Assembly: GCF_900637055.1 (NCBI RefSeq)
Contig: NZ_LR134338.1
Coordinates: 784,501 to 848,500 of the forward strand
Reading direction: 5' to 3'
DNA from: Brevibacillus brevis
GTDB taxonomy: Bacteria; Bacillota; Bacilli; Brevibacillales; Brevibacillaceae
Length of the DNA: 64,000 nucleotides
In this document: piece after piece, positions 8,125-18,200 of the stretch
Layout of the letters: each line of letters starts with the position of its first letter
How positions within the stretch are numbered: position 1 is the first letter of the stretch
The notes under the pieces: model-generated
The model's input: only the letters and a program-made list of their open reading frames with translations
The model's database searches: none
Told to the model about the DNA's origin: nothing
Translations under genes and position numbers: made by a program

Positions 8125-9039
8125 ATGGAAAAATGGCTGAAGCCGTTAGCTTTTCTTGCTACCTTGATCATGTTTATCGTGATGGTAGCGGGTTCGCTTG
8201 TTACCAAGACAGATTCAGCACTCGGCTGTGGGAATGACTGGCCGCTGTGCAACGGTAAATGGGTCCCGGAATACACATTGGCATCCATTATTGAATATTC
8301 TCACCGCCTGATTACAGGTGTTGCCGGTATTGTTGTCGTGATTTTCTCTGTACTCTGCTGGCGCTATTACAAAGGCAACCAAGAAGTTCGCAATCTCGCT
8401 ATTTTTGGTTTGTTTTTCATCGTAGTGGAGTCCATTCTCGGTGCTTCTGCAGTCATTTGGCCACAGTCCTCATCTGTTTTGGCTCTGCACTTCGGATTCT
8501 CCTTGCTTGCTTATTCAGGCGTGTTCTTGTTGAGTGTGTTCGTTTACCAGCGGGAAAAAACGCAAAGCTTGGTGAAGACGACCGTCTCAAAAGGCTTCCG
8601 CAACTGGATGTGGTTCGTCGCTACTTATACGTACGCTGTCGTTTATCTCGGAGCGTATGTCAGACATACGGGTTCAAGTATGGCATGCAGTGACTGGCCG
8701 CTGTGTCAGGGACAGGTCATCCCAGAGTTGTACGGACAGACCGGTATTCATTTTGCCCACAGAATCGCTGCGTTGGTGTTGGGATTCTTGTTGTTGGGGA
8801 CAATGATTTACTGTATGCGCCATTTCAAGGAAAAACGGCGTGATTTGTACGGTGCAAGTATCCTGAGCTTTATTCTTTGCATTGCTCAGGTGTTCAGCGG
8901 CGGCTTCGTAATTATTTACAAGCTTCACCTGTACGCGACGCTTACTCACTCCATGATTATCACGATTTTGTTCGGGATCATCTGCTACATGTGTTTGCAG
9001 ACGTTGAAGTCACCGACAAATGAAAAGTTGAGAAGATAA
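8125..9039 (+). CDS. ctaA: heme A synthase
   Basis: The 304-residue membrane protein oxidises the methyl group of heme O to give heme A. It has the duplicated four-helix arrangement. Heme-ligand histidines sit in EYSHRLITG, LALHFGFS, FAHRIAAL and LTHSMII. Both extracellular loops carry the family's cysteine pair (CGNDWPLCNG and ACSDWPLCQG). The ATG at 8125 has AGGGTGA upstream. It is the last gene of the cta operon and is followed by an intrinsic terminator. Confidence 0.95.
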   Translation: MEKWLKPLAFLATLIMFIVMVAGSLVTKTDSALGCGNDWPLCNGKWVPEYTLASIIEYSHRLITGVAGIVVVIFSVLCWRYYKGNQEVRNLAIFGLFFIVVESILGASAVIWPQSSSVLALHFGFSLLAYSGVFLLSVFVYQREKTQSLVKTTVSKGFRNWMWFVATYTYAVVYLGAYVRHTGSSMACSDWPLCQGQVIPELYGQTGIHFAHRIAALVLGFLLLGTMIYCMRHFKEKRRDLYGASILSFILCIAQVFSGGFVIIYKLHLYATLTHSMIITILFGIICYMCLQTLKSPTNEKLRR

Positions 9040-9043
9040 GAGG

Positions 9044-9084
9044 AAAGCTGCGCTCCTGATCGTGGGAGGGCAGCTTTTTTATTA
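9044..9084 (+). terminator. intrinsic terminator after ctaA
   Basis: The stem AAAGCTGC...GCAGCTTT (9044-9051 / 9070-9077), extended by CTCC/GGGAG with one mismatch, runs into TTTTTTATT five bases after the ctaA stop codon. Confidence 0.88.
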
Positions 9085-9102
9085 TGTAGCTGTAGTGGTG
9101 GG

Positions 9103-9304
9103 GGAAGAAGCGCATTTCCAGTCTACGCTTCGGCCTCCACCCCGCAAGGGAGATTGACTGTCCGCTCAGAAATAAATGGCGGGAGCGCTTCAAAAGTAGT
9201 GTATCGAGGAAGTATTCGCAGAGGTTGAAGCTGAAAACCCCCGCCATTTATTTCTAAGCTGGGTAGGGCTCCAGAGGCGCTTGGACTGGAAATGCACTTC
9301 TTCC
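9103..9304 (+). repeat. structured intergenic element, copy 2
   Basis: The outer inverted repeat 9103-9123 / 9284-9304 (21 bp, one mismatch) encloses a core CCCGCAAGGGAGATTGACTG (9141-9160). An inner inverted repeat follows, 9170-9183 / 9240-9253, perfect over 14 bp (AAATAAATGGCGGG). The inside spacer is 56 bases and the second spacer 30. Most of it is alignable by eye with the copy at 22645, including GGAGCGCTTCAAA, GAAGCTGAAA and CTCCAGAGGCGCTTGGACTG. It lies in the gap between ctaA and a gene on the other strand. No reading frame in it looks coding. Confidence 0.88.
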
Positions 9305-9461
9305 TACGCGACTTTTTATTAAACACCTTGCGAGTAAATTCAAGAAGCTCCTTGTCATACTTTCACAATGGTGTAAAAGTATCGGGTCAGATACACAGCT
9401 GGTGGCAGGGCTTCGACCCCACCACAACCAATTGCGGACAGCGAATTTACGAACCGTCAGA
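9305..9461 (+). repeat. 3' tail of element copy 2 and remaining gap
   Basis: Downstream of the outer arm the sequence still resembles the copy at 22847-23048 in patches: ACGCG-CTTTT directly after the arm, AATTCAAGAAGCT at 9337, and GTGGCAGGGCTTC at 9402-9414. Small hairpins (GTATC...GATAC) lie between. After about 9432 nothing is recognisable up to the end of the opposing gene at 9462. Confidence 0.5.
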
Positions 9462-10211
9462 CTATTGCCCAGACGGTTTTTCAACATTCATCGGAACAAA
9501 AACACCATTTTCCCAATGGTAAATCTGTAGTGTCGTCTCAGGTTTGCCCGGCAGTAATTCACCTGTATCCGGATTCAGCTCCTGCTGCGTTTGCCAGTGG
9601 TAAAGCAAAGGTTTTTCACTGTCGTCATGAAGGATTTGATAACTTCCTACGGTCTGGAAAAGTTGACCACCCGGCACGGAAACTGTTTGCCGTAACAATC
9701 CCTCCCATGCCTTGACCAGGCGTCCTTTATCCAAATACCACAGATTCGACTCGTAGACACAAATGCCGGTGCCGCCAGTATGATGGACGGTTTCAAATAC
9801 CCGTTTATCTGCGAGCAAACGCAGTTCAGCGTCGTCGTTGTTGTCGATCTCGGAGTGATTCACTTCACACGTATAGTCCCAATGATCCAATTGCAGGCGC
9901 GATGGATTCCAGTCCTCTTCCGCAATGAGGGCATAGGTACGATCTGGCTTCTGATCCAAAATGTAAAAGTTTCCGATATGCACGCTGCTGTTATGCTTGG
10001 CGACAATTTCCAGTTCCGGGTCATCATCCAGATTGAGGAGCTGAAAATCAAAGTAGTCGGTCACAACGGGATCTTTGGCTTGCTTGTTAATCCAGTCGAT
10101 GACTTGGGCTTTGGTAGGGTTCTTAGATGCAAGGGAGACGGGGGCAGCGTGGACGAGATAAGGGATGGCGAGCCCCAAGGTCAAGGTGAGCAACAGGCGG
10201 GAATTACGCAA
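9462..10211 (-). CDS. secreted or membrane-tethered protein of unknown function
   Basis: The 249-residue product has a signal-peptide-like N-terminus (SRLLLTLTLGLAIPYLVHA) with a probable cleavage after VHA. The rest is an acidic, Trp/Tyr-rich exported domain; I do not recognise the family. Segments such as FQLLNLDDDPELEIVAKHNSS and WYLDKGRLVKAWEG resemble the VCBS/FG-GAP-like 'dynamics of quantity' style of Firmicute exported proteins, but this is only an impression. I choose the TTG at 10211 as start because GGAAAGGAG lies ten bases upstream. An in-frame TTG at 10247 has no ribosome site. It is monocistronic, convergent with the cta operon and divergent from sbcD. Confidence 0.7.
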   Translation of the reverse strand: MRNSRLLLTLTLGLAIPYLVHAAPVSLASKNPTKAQVIDWINKQAKDPVVTDYFDFQLLNLDDDPELEIVAKHNSSVHIGNFYILDQKPDRTYALIAEEDWNPSRLQLDHWDYTCEVNHSEIDNNDDAELRLLADKRVFETVHHTGGTGICVYESNLWYLDKGRLVKAWEGLLRQTVSVPGGQLFQTVGSYQILHDDSEKPLLYHWQTQQELNPDTGELLPGKPETTLQIYHWENGVFVPMNVEKPSGQ

Positions 10212-10382
10212 CGGTAACGAGCTCCTTTCCGGGATGAGGTCGTTCAAACACGACCCTTCAGTTGGAAGACGAGCAGTCAGGGGCGAAAGTTACGAAGAAG
10301 TGGAGTAAATTTCAACCGCGAACAGCGCTGTCTTTTGTTACAATGAAAAGCAAACACATGATCGTGGAGAGTGATAGTAGTT

Positions 10383-11624
10383 ATGCGGATATTACATACA
10401 GCCGACTGGCATTTCGGGCGGCAGCTGGAAGGGCGGGACCGCCGTATTGAGCAAGCGGCATTTGTGGACGAGCTTTGTCACATAGCGGATGAGCGTCAAG
10501 TGGATTTGGTGCTCATTGCTGGGGACGTGTATGATTCGGTCAATCCGCCTGCTTGGGCGGAAGAGCTTTTTTATGATGCATTAGAGCGTTTGTCTTCAGA
10601 AGGCAGGCGGGGTGTTGTCGTGATCGCGGGGAACCATGACCAGCCTGAGCGGGTTCGAGCTGCAGCACCGCTAGCCACAAAGCACGGGATCGTTTTGCTG
10701 GGGTTGCCAAAGGAAGCGCCACTTCTCACACAGGAAGCATCGCCTGATCGCGTGCAAATTGTGCAGGGAGGCCCTTCTTGGCTGGAAATGAAGATCCCTG
10801 GCTGCGCCGCGAATGCGGTAATTTTGGCATTGCCTTATCCTTCTGAATCGCGATTAAAGGAGCTGTTGAGCGAAAGCTTTACCCAGGAGCAGATGCAACT
10901 TGCTTTTTCCGAGCGCATTGCGCAATTGCTTGCTGAACTGTCTGTTCATTTTCGCGAGGATACGGTCAACCTGGTCACGAGTCACTTGTTTGTCATGGGC
11001 GGCAAGGAAACAGATTCCGAGCGACCGATTCAAATTGGGGGAGCGTTGACTGTATCGCCGCAGGCTTTTCCGAAGAACGCTGATTATGTGGCGCTCGGCC
11101 ATCTCCATCGACTGCAAAAGCTCAGCGACAAGCCGTTGGTGCGTTACAGCGGCTCCCCGATTTCGTACAGCTTTTCCGAAGCTGGTCAGAGCAAGGCAGT
11201 CGTACTGGTCGAGGTAGAGCCAGGGCAAGAAGTGCGTGAGGAGATCATTTATTTGACGAGCGCACGGCCATTGGCACGTTGGAAGGCGACGGAGGGAATC
11301 GAGCAGGTAGAGCGCTGGTTGGCAGAGGGACGCGATGCAGGGGCGTGGATTGATTTGGAGCTGCATGTGTCTGGCGTGATCGACCCGGCAGAATTTCAGC
11401 GTGTCCGCAAGCTTTCGGATGATTTCTTGAAAATACAGCGTGTTGTCGTGAGGGAAGAGCGTGAGGAGGAAGAGGAACAGCGGGTCGAGCTGACAGAGCT
11501 GACGTCCGATCAATTGTTCAAACGCTTCTATGAACGAAGACGGGGAGCAGAGCCGGATGAGCAGCTGGTGGCCTTGTTCCAGCGTCTATTGGCCGAAACC
11601 GGAGGAGAGGGGGAAGAAGAGTGA
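10383..11624 (+). CDS. sbcD: exonuclease SbcCD nuclease subunit SbcD (Mre11)
   Basis: The 413-residue calcineurin-type phosphoesterase is the Mre11 partner of the SMC-like SbcC. It cleaves hairpins and blocked DNA ends. The metal motifs are in order: HTADWHFG (about residues 5-12), GDVYD, GNHDQ and GHLHRLQ. The ATG at 10383 gives the family N-terminus MRILHTADWHFG. The in-frame GTG at 10371 abuts GGAGA too closely. The stop overlaps the GTG of sbcC, so the two are translationally coupled. Confidence 0.95.
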   Translation: MRILHTADWHFGRQLEGRDRRIEQAAFVDELCHIADERQVDLVLIAGDVYDSVNPPAWAEELFYDALERLSSEGRRGVVVIAGNHDQPERVRAAAPLATKHGIVLLGLPKEAPLLTQEASPDRVQIVQGGPSWLEMKIPGCAANAVILALPYPSESRLKELLSESFTQEQMQLAFSERIAQLLAELSVHFREDTVNLVTSHLFVMGGKETDSERPIQIGGALTVSPQAFPKNADYVALGHLHRLQKLSDKPLVRYSGSPISYSFSEAGQSKAVVLVEVEPGQEVREEIIYLTSARPLARWKATEGIEQVERWLAEGRDAGAWIDLELHVSGVIDPAEFQRVRKLSDDFLKIQRVVVREEREEEEEQRVELTELTSDQLFKRFYERRRGAEPDEQLVALFQRLLAETGGEGEEE

Positions 11625-14600
11625 GACCGATACGTTTGAAGCTGGCAGGGATGCACAGCTACCGAGAAATGCAAGAGGTCGATTTCGAAATGCTATGTCA
11701 GGCGGGACTGTTTGGGATATTCGGCCCGACTGGAAGCGGGAAATCGACGATCTTGGACGCGATCACGCTTGCGTTGTACGGGCAGGTCGTCCGGTTGGGC
11801 GGGGGAAACCACCCGAAAGAAGTGCTGAACCAGCTGGAGCAGCGCGTTTTCGTTTCCTTTACCTTTGAGCTGGGGACTGGCGATGAACGCAAACAATACA
11901 CGGTGGAACGGGAATTTGGCCTGGATAAAAAGGGAAACAAGCGACAGCCGGAAGTGAGGCTGATTCAATCGGGAGCCTTGACCGGAGAGCCGGATGTCGT
12001 ATTGGAGTCCAAGGCCACGTCCGCGACAGCCGCAATTGAGGCACTGATTGGTCTCACTTTGCAGGACTTTACCCGGGCGGTCGTTTTGCCACAGGGTCAA
12101 TTTTCCCGCTTCTTGACGCTGAAGGGCAGTGAGCGCAATGAAATGCTGCAACGGATGTTCCGCCTACATATTTATGGGGAAAAGCTGAGCGAGCGCGTAC
12201 GGCATGCGTTGGAGCAGGTCAAGGAACAGATGCATCGTTTGCAACTGGCGAGTGCAGCTTTGGGTGACGCAGGGCCGGAAGCCTTGGAGTTGGCGAGACA
12301 AACGTGGGAGGAAGCAGCGCAAAAAGAGCAGGAATTCACCCAGCAAAAACAGGAGCTGGCAGGGAAGCTCAAGGAGCTGGAGCAGCTTAACCAGTGGCAT
12401 CAGGAGCTATTGCAGGTCCAGGCACAACTACAGCAGCAGGAAGCAAATGAAGCGGAAATGGCATCTCTAACCGCGAAGATTCGCGAATGGGAGTCGAGTA
12501 TTCGACTGTGGCCATTACTCCAGCAATATGAGCGTTTGGATCAGGAATGGCATGCGACCGGTGCGGCATTGGAACGCAGCCGCGAACAACAGGAGAGTGC
12601 TCGTTTGGCCGTAGATGAGGCAGAGCAAGCGTATCAGAAGGTTCATGCCGAGTTGGCTGTACAGGAGCCGTTACTGATTCAGCAAAAAGGCAGGCTGGTA
12701 CAGGCACAGGAGTGGGAAGAGGAGCTAAAGGCGATCCGGGAAGAGTGGACAGGTCTGGAGCGAGAGTGGAATGAAGTGTCAGTCGCCTTGACCAACACAG
12801 AACAACAGCTGGAAAAGGATGAAGCCGACTTAAAAAACTGGGAGCTTGCGTGGGCGGATCTGCAAGAACAGATGAAGCAGGTCACGATCTCTCCTGAATG
12901 GCGATCCCAAATAGCGGCAGCCAGAGAAGCGAAGCAGCAGTGGGAGAGGGACCATGCCAAGGTACGTGAGCTGGAAAAAGAACAACTCGCAGCACAAGAG
13001 CACATCCAGTCGACAACCCATACTGCTGATGAGCACAAGCGCAGCTGGGAAGCGTGTGCGAATCGGTTGGCACAAAAAAGAGAAGAGCTGACAGCACCAG
13101 CCGACTCGGCTTTGATGAGCGAAGCAGAATGGGAGAAAGCAAGAAATGTACTGGCTGACATGAAGCAGGTAGGTCGCCAGTGGCGGGAAGTATTGCAGGC
13201 TTTCTCATCATGGCAGGAGAAGTCGCAGCACCTCGTCCAGGAGCGTAAGCAGTTGGATGAGCGCAATCAAGAGCTGACTCGGGCAGTAGAGGCAAGCGAA
13301 GCACTTGTGAAAAGTCACCTGGCCCAACGAGATGAGCTGCGGCAGGAATGGGAACGCTGGCAGCAGGAAAATATGGCGCGATTTTTGCGAGAACGTTTAG
13401 AGGAAGGCAAGGAGTGTCCGGTATGTGGTTCCGAACACCACCCACACGGCCACCAGAACCATACAAAAGCGTCTGAAGCGGGAACGGAGGGTGATGACCT
13501 GCGTGCTCGAATCAAAGAGTCAGAAGAGGCATTGCGTACGGCTGAACAAGAAGCAGGCAAGACCAAGGAAGCCTGGTTGGCAGCAAAGGGGGCACTTGCT
13601 GCTTTTGATGAGCGCCTAGCAAGCGCAAAGGCTGAACAGGAACAGCTGGAAGCGCGCTTGGAAGCGATCAAGGCAGAGTGCCGAGGGTACGGACAGCCTT
13701 GGATCGTGGATTCTTTTGAAGAGCTTCTCGCCGTCTATCAGCGCGAGGAAAAAGAACTGATCGCCAAGCAAGCGGAGAGAGAGCGACTTAGAGCAGAGCG
13801 TGAGCAATTGCAGAAGCAGCTGGAGGCCTTGCGTGAGGAAGAAGCGGAAAAGAAACGCTTAATGGAGCGGAGCGCGCTGTTGCTCGAGCAGGCGCAGAAG
13901 GCAATCGATGAGAATAAAGCTCGCCTGGACGCTGCATCCATGCAAGAAAAGCATTCCAGAGAAGAGCTGGACGCGAAGCGCAATGAACTTCCTATCGAGG
14001 AAATCGAACAGCGGTACGAGGAAATCGGAAAATCAGATCGCCGATTGGCAGAACTGCAGCAGGTACGATCAGAGAAAGAAGCGCTGCGCGGAAAGCTGAT
14101 GATGCAGGTAGAAGCCGCCAAGTCGCGCAAGGTAGAGGGCAAATCACGGGAAGCGGCGCTGAAGGAAAAGCTTGAAGATAGAAAGCGCATGTGGGAACAA
14201 AAGCATGCTCAATGGCTGGAACGCACGGGAGGACTTACTGCGCAGGAGTGTTTGATGCGGGTAGAGGATACTCTTAACGATTTGCGTCAGGCAGTCACGC
14301 TGGCAGAGACAAAGCGCAAAGAGACCGCCGAGGCGCGGGAAACGGTGCAAAACAATCTGGTAAAGTATTCGGAGACGCTGGCTATCCTCACACGGCAACG
14401 CACGGAAGCTCACGAGACATTGTACCAAGCCTTGCAGGAAACTGGTCTCGGTACGGTCGAGTATGTACGGGAACGATACGCAGAGCGCGAACAATTGCCA
14501 CAGGCACAGGAGCAAGTCGAGGCTTATACGCGTATTGCAGGGCAGCTTCGTTACGAGGAAGAAAGGCTGCAGCAAGCAATAGCAGGCCGTTCGTTTACGC

Positions 14601-15271
14601 AAGAAGAGCTCACCACTGCAAAAGAGGCGTGGGATCAATGGGAGCAAGCCTTCCAAGAGGCGCAAAAGCAAGTCGCTGTCGCCAAAGAGCAAGTGGATCG
14701 CATGGAAAAAAATCATGACAAATGGCAAGAGCTTCACAAAGAGATGGTACAGCAGCAGGATGAGCAGAGCCGCTTGGAAGAGTTGAAAAAGTTGTTCGAA
14801 GCCAAGGCGTTTGTCCAGTTCATTGCGGAGGAAAAACTGGTATCAATCGCAAGAGACGCTTCCTATCACCTGAAGCGGATGACCGCCAACCGTTACGGGC
14901 TGGAAATCGGCGACGAGGGCGAATTTGTTTTGAGGGATGAGGGAGCTGGAGGAATGCGCCGTCCAGTAAGCACATTGTCTGGCGGGGAAACATTCCTGAC
15001 CTCCTTGTCGCTGGCACTTGCCCTGTCGATGGAGATTCAAATGCGTGGCGGGCGCCTGGAGTTTTTCTTCCTGGACGAAGGCTTTGGGACACTCGATCCG
15101 GAGCTTTTGGAAGTCGTTATGGATGCGCTTGAGCGACTGCGCATGGACGATTTCACCATCGGGGTCATTAGCCACGTACCGGAAATACGTGTGCGCATGC
15201 CGCGTCGTCTGGTCGTGACACCTGCAGAACCGATGGGAAAAGGCAGCATGCTGCATCTGGAAATGGAGTAG
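11621..15271 (+). CDS. sbcC: exonuclease SbcCD ATPase subunit SbcC (Rad50)
   Basis: The 1216-residue SMC-like ATPase. The Walker A GPTGSGKST is at residues 35-43, followed by a long Glu/Gln-rich coiled coil. The zinc hook CPVC is at C599/C602, near the middle of the chain, and the return coiled coil follows. The ABC signature STLSGGE is near 1116 and the Walker B FFFLDEGFGTLD near 1148. With SbcD it forms the Mre11-Rad50 complex that processes DNA double-strand ends. The GTG start at 11621 overlaps the sbcD stop. addB begins 15 bases after the stop. All parts needed for activity are present. Confidence 0.96.
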   Translation: MRPIRLKLAGMHSYREMQEVDFEMLCQAGLFGIFGPTGSGKSTILDAITLALYGQVVRLGGGNHPKEVLNQLEQRVFVSFTFELGTGDERKQYTVEREFGLDKKGNKRQPEVRLIQSGALTGEPDVVLESKATSATAAIEALIGLTLQDFTRAVVLPQGQFSRFLTLKGSERNEMLQRMFRLHIYGEKLSERVRHALEQVKEQMHRLQLASAALGDAGPEALELARQTWEEAAQKEQEFTQQKQELAGKLKELEQLNQWHQELLQVQAQLQQQEANEAEMASLTAKIREWESSIRLWPLLQQYERLDQEWHATGAALERSREQQESARLAVDEAEQAYQKVHAELAVQEPLLIQQKGRLVQAQEWEEELKAIREEWTGLEREWNEVSVALTNTEQQLEKDEADLKNWELAWADLQEQMKQVTISPEWRSQIAAAREAKQQWERDHAKVRELEKEQLAAQEHIQSTTHTADEHKRSWEACANRLAQKREELTAPADSALMSEAEWEKARNVLADMKQVGRQWREVLQAFSSWQEKSQHLVQERKQLDERNQELTRAVEASEALVKSHLAQRDELRQEWERWQQENMARFLRERLEEGKECPVCGSEHHPHGHQNHTKASEAGTEGDDLRARIKESEEALRTAEQEAGKTKEAWLAAKGALAAFDERLASAKAEQEQLEARLEAIKAECRGYGQPWIVDSFEELLAVYQREEKELIAKQAERERLRAEREQLQKQLEALREEEAEKKRLMERSALLLEQAQKAIDENKARLDAASMQEKHSREELDAKRNELPIEEIEQRYEEIGKSDRRLAELQQVRSEKEALRGKLMMQVEAAKSRKVEGKSREAALKEKLEDRKRMWEQKHAQWLERTGGLTAQECLMRVEDTLNDLRQAVTLAETKRKETAEARETVQNNLVKYSETLAILTRQRTEAHETLYQALQETGLGTVEYVRERYAEREQLPQAQEQVEAYTRIAGQLRYEEERLQQAIAGRSFTQEELTTAKEAWDQWEQAFQEAQKQVAVAKEQVDRMEKNHDKWQELHKEMVQQQDEQSRLEELKKLFEAKAFVQFIAEEKLVSIARDASYHLKRMTANRYGLEIGDEGEFVLRDEGAGGMRRPVSTLSGGETFLTSLSLALALSMEIQMRGGRLEFFFLDEGFGTLDPELLEVVMDALERLRMDDFTIGVISHVPEIRVRMPRRLVVTPAEPMGKGSMLHLEME

Positions 15272-15286
15272 GGAAGGGGAAAAATC

Positions 15287-18200
15287 ATGGCAGTCCAATT
15301 TATACTGGGACGGGCAGGAACGGGGAAGACAGAATCGATTCATCGGCAGATGCAAGCCCGGCTGCGGGATAAGCCGTTGGGTTCGCCTATGATTCTGCTC
15401 GTGCCAGAACAGGCCAGCTTTCAGGAAGAGTATGCGCTCGCCACACTGCCAGAGCTAGGCGGTGTGATGGGGACACAAGTGCTTAGCTTCGGTCGATTGG
15501 CTCACAGGCTCATGCAGGAGCTGGGCGATCTGACTACCGTGCCTGTTGACGATCTGGGTAAGCATATGGTTTTGCGTATGCTTTTGGAGCGGCACAAGGA
15601 AGAGCTGAATGTATTCGGACGTTCGGCCACACAGCCTGGGTTCGCTTCTCAGCTCGGTCGCTTGATTAGCGAGTGCAAGTCGTATGGTGTTTCCTTCACC
15701 CATTCCGAGAATGTGGAGTGGGGAGGGGCCAATCTCAATCAAAAAATACATGACCTTCGCTTGATTATGAATGCGTACGAGGCTTACTTGTCAGAGGGGT
15801 ATTGTGATGCGGACGACATCCTGAACCGAGTGGCAACGATGGTGCGTGATTCCATGTACATCAAGCAAGCTGAAATATTTATTGATGGCTTTACCGGGTT
15901 TACGAATCAAGAGCTGCGCTTGATCGAACAGTTGATGCAGCACGCTAAGCACGTGACGATTGCGCTGACGCTTGACCCGAATGAACGTGATGCCTCTGTG
16001 GATGAACTGGGGCTGTTCCACCCTACGCTGCGAACGTACCAAGCCTTGACACTGATGGCGCGTGAATCGGGAGTATCAATCGCCAAGCCGCTTTTATTGA
16101 CCGAGGCACAGCGATTCAAGAGCAGTCCGTGGCTGCGTCAGGTCGAACAAGTGTATTTCCAATGGGGGGACCCGCCGATCCCGGATCAGCCCGGACGTGC
16201 GGACGAAGTGACGATGCTCTCCGCGGTGAACAGGCGTGCAGAGGTAGAGGCTGTGGCGTTGAAGCTCCTGTCTCTGTCGAGAGAAGAGGGGTATCGCTGG
16301 AAGGACATGGCGATTTTGCTTCGGGAAATCGGGACGTACGCTGATGAGATTTCGGCTGTGTTTACCGAATACGGCATCCCGCACTTCTTGGACCAGAAGC
16401 GCTCCGTCATGCACCATCCCTTGGTGGAGCTGGTGCGATCGGCATTGGAGGTCATTGTTACAAAATGGCGGTACGACGCCGTTTTCCGCTGCTTGAAAAC
16501 AGACCTGCTCCTGCTGGATAGCACCGATGAGCATACAGCCCGGAAGGAAATCGACCGACTGGAAAACTACGTGCTGGCTCATGGTGTCTTTGGCTATCAA
16601 TGGGCAGAAGAATCTGCTTGGCATTTCCGTGGGCAAGCAGGCGCTGAGGAAGACGCGAAAATCGATGAGTTGAGACGCAAATACGCAGCGCCGCTCTTGG
16701 CCTTTGAACAAGAGATGAAGCAAGCAACGGGCAAAAACGTACAGGAGATGACCCTTGCCCTGTACAACCTTCTGATAGCGTTGGATGTGCCTAACAAGCT
16801 GGAGAATTGGCAGCGAAAGGCAGAAAATAACGGTGATCTCGATGCGGCACAGGTGCACGGACAAGTATGGACAGGATTGATCGAGCTGATGGATCAGGTC
16901 GTGGAGGTCATGGGCGACGAGAGCATGGACCTGGCGACATTTGCCCGTGTGCTCGACAGCGGTCTGGAGACGATTGAATTGGGACTTGTTCCCCCGGCGC
17001 TGGATCAAGTGCTGATCGGGGCCATGGAGCGCTCTCGTCAACCGGATGTCAAAGCTCTGTTTTTGCTTGGCGTAAACGAGGGCATTATTCCGTTGCGTCC
17101 AAAAGAAGAAGGAATTTTGGATGAGGCAGAGCGTGAGCGACTGGCTGAAATGGGCATGTCTCTCGCACCGAGTGCGAAGCAACGGCTGATGGCTGAGCCT
17201 TACTTGCTGTACCAGGCGATGACGAGACCGTCGGAGAGGCTGATCCTGAGCTGCGCGTTGGCAGATGAAGAGGGCAAGGCCCTGTTGCCTTCCTCTGTGT
17301 TTACCCGCATCCGGGAAGTACTGCCGGATATCCCGCATCAGGTTTTTTACAATGAACCGACGGGGCAGCACGAGACAGATGCATTCCTGCTCGGACATCC
17401 GAGACGTGTGTTCCGCCATCTTTTGACGCTATTGCGATCGATGAAGAAAACAGGAGAGCTGCCAGACTTCTGGTGGGAGGTATACGACTGGTATATTCGC
17501 GCTTCTCCCGATGTCAAACGGGAACAGTGGCTGTTGTCCGGCTTGCGTTACTTCAATCGACCGCAGGAGCTGGATTTGGAAACGAGCACGACCTTGTACG
17601 GCAAACAACTGAAAATGAGCGTGTCTCGTCTCGAGCGATTCCAGTCATGTCCGTTCTCGCATTTCTCTTCCCACGGTCTCAGATTGGCGGAGAGAACGAT
17701 GTACAAGCTGGAGCGTTTCGATGTGGGGGAACTTTTCCACGCTTCACTCAAGCGAGCCGTTGAAAAAATGAACGAAGACAATCTGGAGTGGAGCAAGCTG
17801 ACGGAAGACAATAGCATGCAGCTGGCAAACGTGGTTGTAGAAGAACTGGTTCCTGCGACTCGCAGCAGCATTTTGACGCGGACAGCCCGGTACCGTTATT
17901 TGTCCGGCAAGCTGAAGCGAGCAGTTGGCCGCGCGATTTACGTACTCGGGGAGCATGCGAAGCGCAGCCGTTTTGCACCAGTAGGACTGGAGGTTTCGTT
18001 TGGGCCGAATTCAGATTTGCCGGGATTGGCTTTAACGCTTGAAAATGGTGTGGAGCTTCAGTTAATCGGACGAATTGACCGCGTTGACCAATCACTGGAT
18101 AGTGAGGTCCCGTATTTGCGCGTGATTGACTACAAGTCCAGTCCCAAGCAGCTGTCTCTCTCCGACGTTTGGAATGGCCTGAACTTGCAACTGCTCGTCT

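Noticed and set aside
5183..9304. cta operon as a composite transposon
   Set aside because: The flanking elements encode no transposase, I see no target-site duplication, and the genes have native codon use.
9254..9522. Short open frames on both strands inside element copy 2
   Set aside because: They are not conserved in copy 3, start within inverted-repeat arms and lack ribosome sites.
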